This document shows positions 21,550-21,863 of a stretch of 21,863 nt of DNA, piece by piece. The notes beneath the pieces are model-generated. The model made no database searches. It was given only the letters and a program-made list of their open reading frames with translations, and was not told the origin of the DNA. Every line of letters begins with the position of its first letter. The first letter of the stretch is position 1. The position numbers were made by a program, and so were the translations under genes. The stretch lies in assembly GCA_023818745.1 (NCBI GenBank), contig JAMWBY010000014.1, positions 1-21,863 of the forward strand, given 5' to 3'. This DNA comes from Candidatus Omnitrophota bacterium (GTDB lineage: Bacteria > Ratteibacteria > UBA8468 > B48-G9 > JAFGKM01).

Positions 21550-21863
21550 CTATTCAATTATAAAAAATATATCTATTGATGAATTAAAAAAGTTATGTGA
21601 AGAAATAAGAGCGTTTATTATTGAAGTTGTCTCAAAAAATGGTGGACATTTATCTTCAAACTTGGGTTCTGTTGAAATAACAGTTGCAATTCATAAGGTT
21701 TTTAATATTCCACCCGATAAAATTATATGGGATGTGGGCCACCAGTGTTATACTCACAAAATACTCACAAGATATGAAAAATTTTCAACATTAAGAAAAT
21801 ATAATGGTATAAGTGGTTTCCCTAATCCTTCTGAAAGTGATACAGACATTTTTATGGTTGGAC
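21521..21863 (+). CDS. dxs: 1-deoxy-D-xylulose-5-phosphate synthase, 3' partial
   Basis: Only the first 114 residues are in the window; the gene runs off the end. The N-terminus SIDELKKLCEEIRAFIIEVVSKNGGHLSSNLGSVEITVAIHKVF and IIWDVGHQCYTHKILTRYEKFSTLRKYNGISGFPNPSESDTD match DXS, the thiamine-diphosphate enzyme that starts the non-mevalonate isoprenoid pathway. The conserved GGHLSSNLG (41-49) and WDVGHQCYTHK (70-80) blocks hold the phosphate/ThDP-proximal His residues. The ATG lies in a different frame inside the TPR gene's last 29 bases. The catalytic C-terminal domains cannot be checked. Confidence 0.93.
   Translation, partial: MSILKEIQNNYSIIKNISIDELKKLCEEIRAFIIEVVSKNGGHLSSNLGSVEITVAIHKVFNIPPDKIIWDVGHQCYTHKILTRYEKFSTLRKYNGISGFPNPSESDTDIFMVG

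Overview
This is an AT-rich bacterial window (about 30% G+C by eye) with very tight gene packing: stop/start overlaps such as ATGA, TAATG and TAA|ATG are common. A signal-peptide beta-barrel porin and a TPR lipoprotein point to a diderm. A cytoplasmic [NiFe] hydrogenase and acetogen-type MetVF/FchA/FolD enzymes point to an anaerobe. With the CFI-box C-terminal domain protein and Asp23 protein, this suits an uncultured lineage such as Omnitrophota or a related PVC-side candidate phylum. That placement is inference and could be wrong. No rRNA, tRNA, CRISPR, transposase or phage gene is visible; the window looks like chromosomal core plus one metabolic operon.

Layout. (1) 1-1087: 3' part of a surface-type protein, then a terminator. 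(2) 1162-5256: efp-accB-accC-Asp23-PHP-aroD, one plus-strand operon. (3) 5257-6976: tandem consensus promoters, a structured leader, an outer-membrane porin and a strong terminator. (4) 6996-10533: pyrE-nadC, then tatD-queE-queC. (5) 17866 down to 10530 on the minus strand: rhaB-fchA-folD-hydS-hydL-protease-metV-metF. (6) 17946 to the end: gatC-accA-hisG-small basic protein-TPR lipoprotein-dxs (cut by the window end).

The most interesting part is region 5. Every enzyme between 10-formyl-THF and 5-methyl-THF (FchA, FolD, MetV+MetF) is encoded around a two-subunit [NiFe] hydrogenase and its maturation protease, with no Hdr, MvhD, Rnf or membrane anchor gene. The hydrogenase resembles group 1 enzymes, but an in-frame stop just upstream of the small-subunit ATG excludes a Tat signal, so it should be cytosolic. 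FolD has Gln where the catalytic cyclohydrolase Lys should be, which would explain why a separate cyclohydrolase (FchA) is in the same operon. I infer an H2-linked methenyl-THF to methyl-THF module, possibly a soluble hydrogenase-MetVF complex. Direction (H2 uptake for reduction, or methyl oxidation with H2 release) cannot be read from the sequence.

Regulatory pattern: four operon heads (efp, pyrE, gatC, rhaB) have a recognisable -10 so close to the start codon that the mRNA should have a 0-4 nt leader. The porin is the exception, with a leader of about 170 nt containing a long nested hairpin. Internal genes often have good Shine-Dalgarno sites, which moved several starts (porin, hydL, metV, hisG) from the longest possible ORF.
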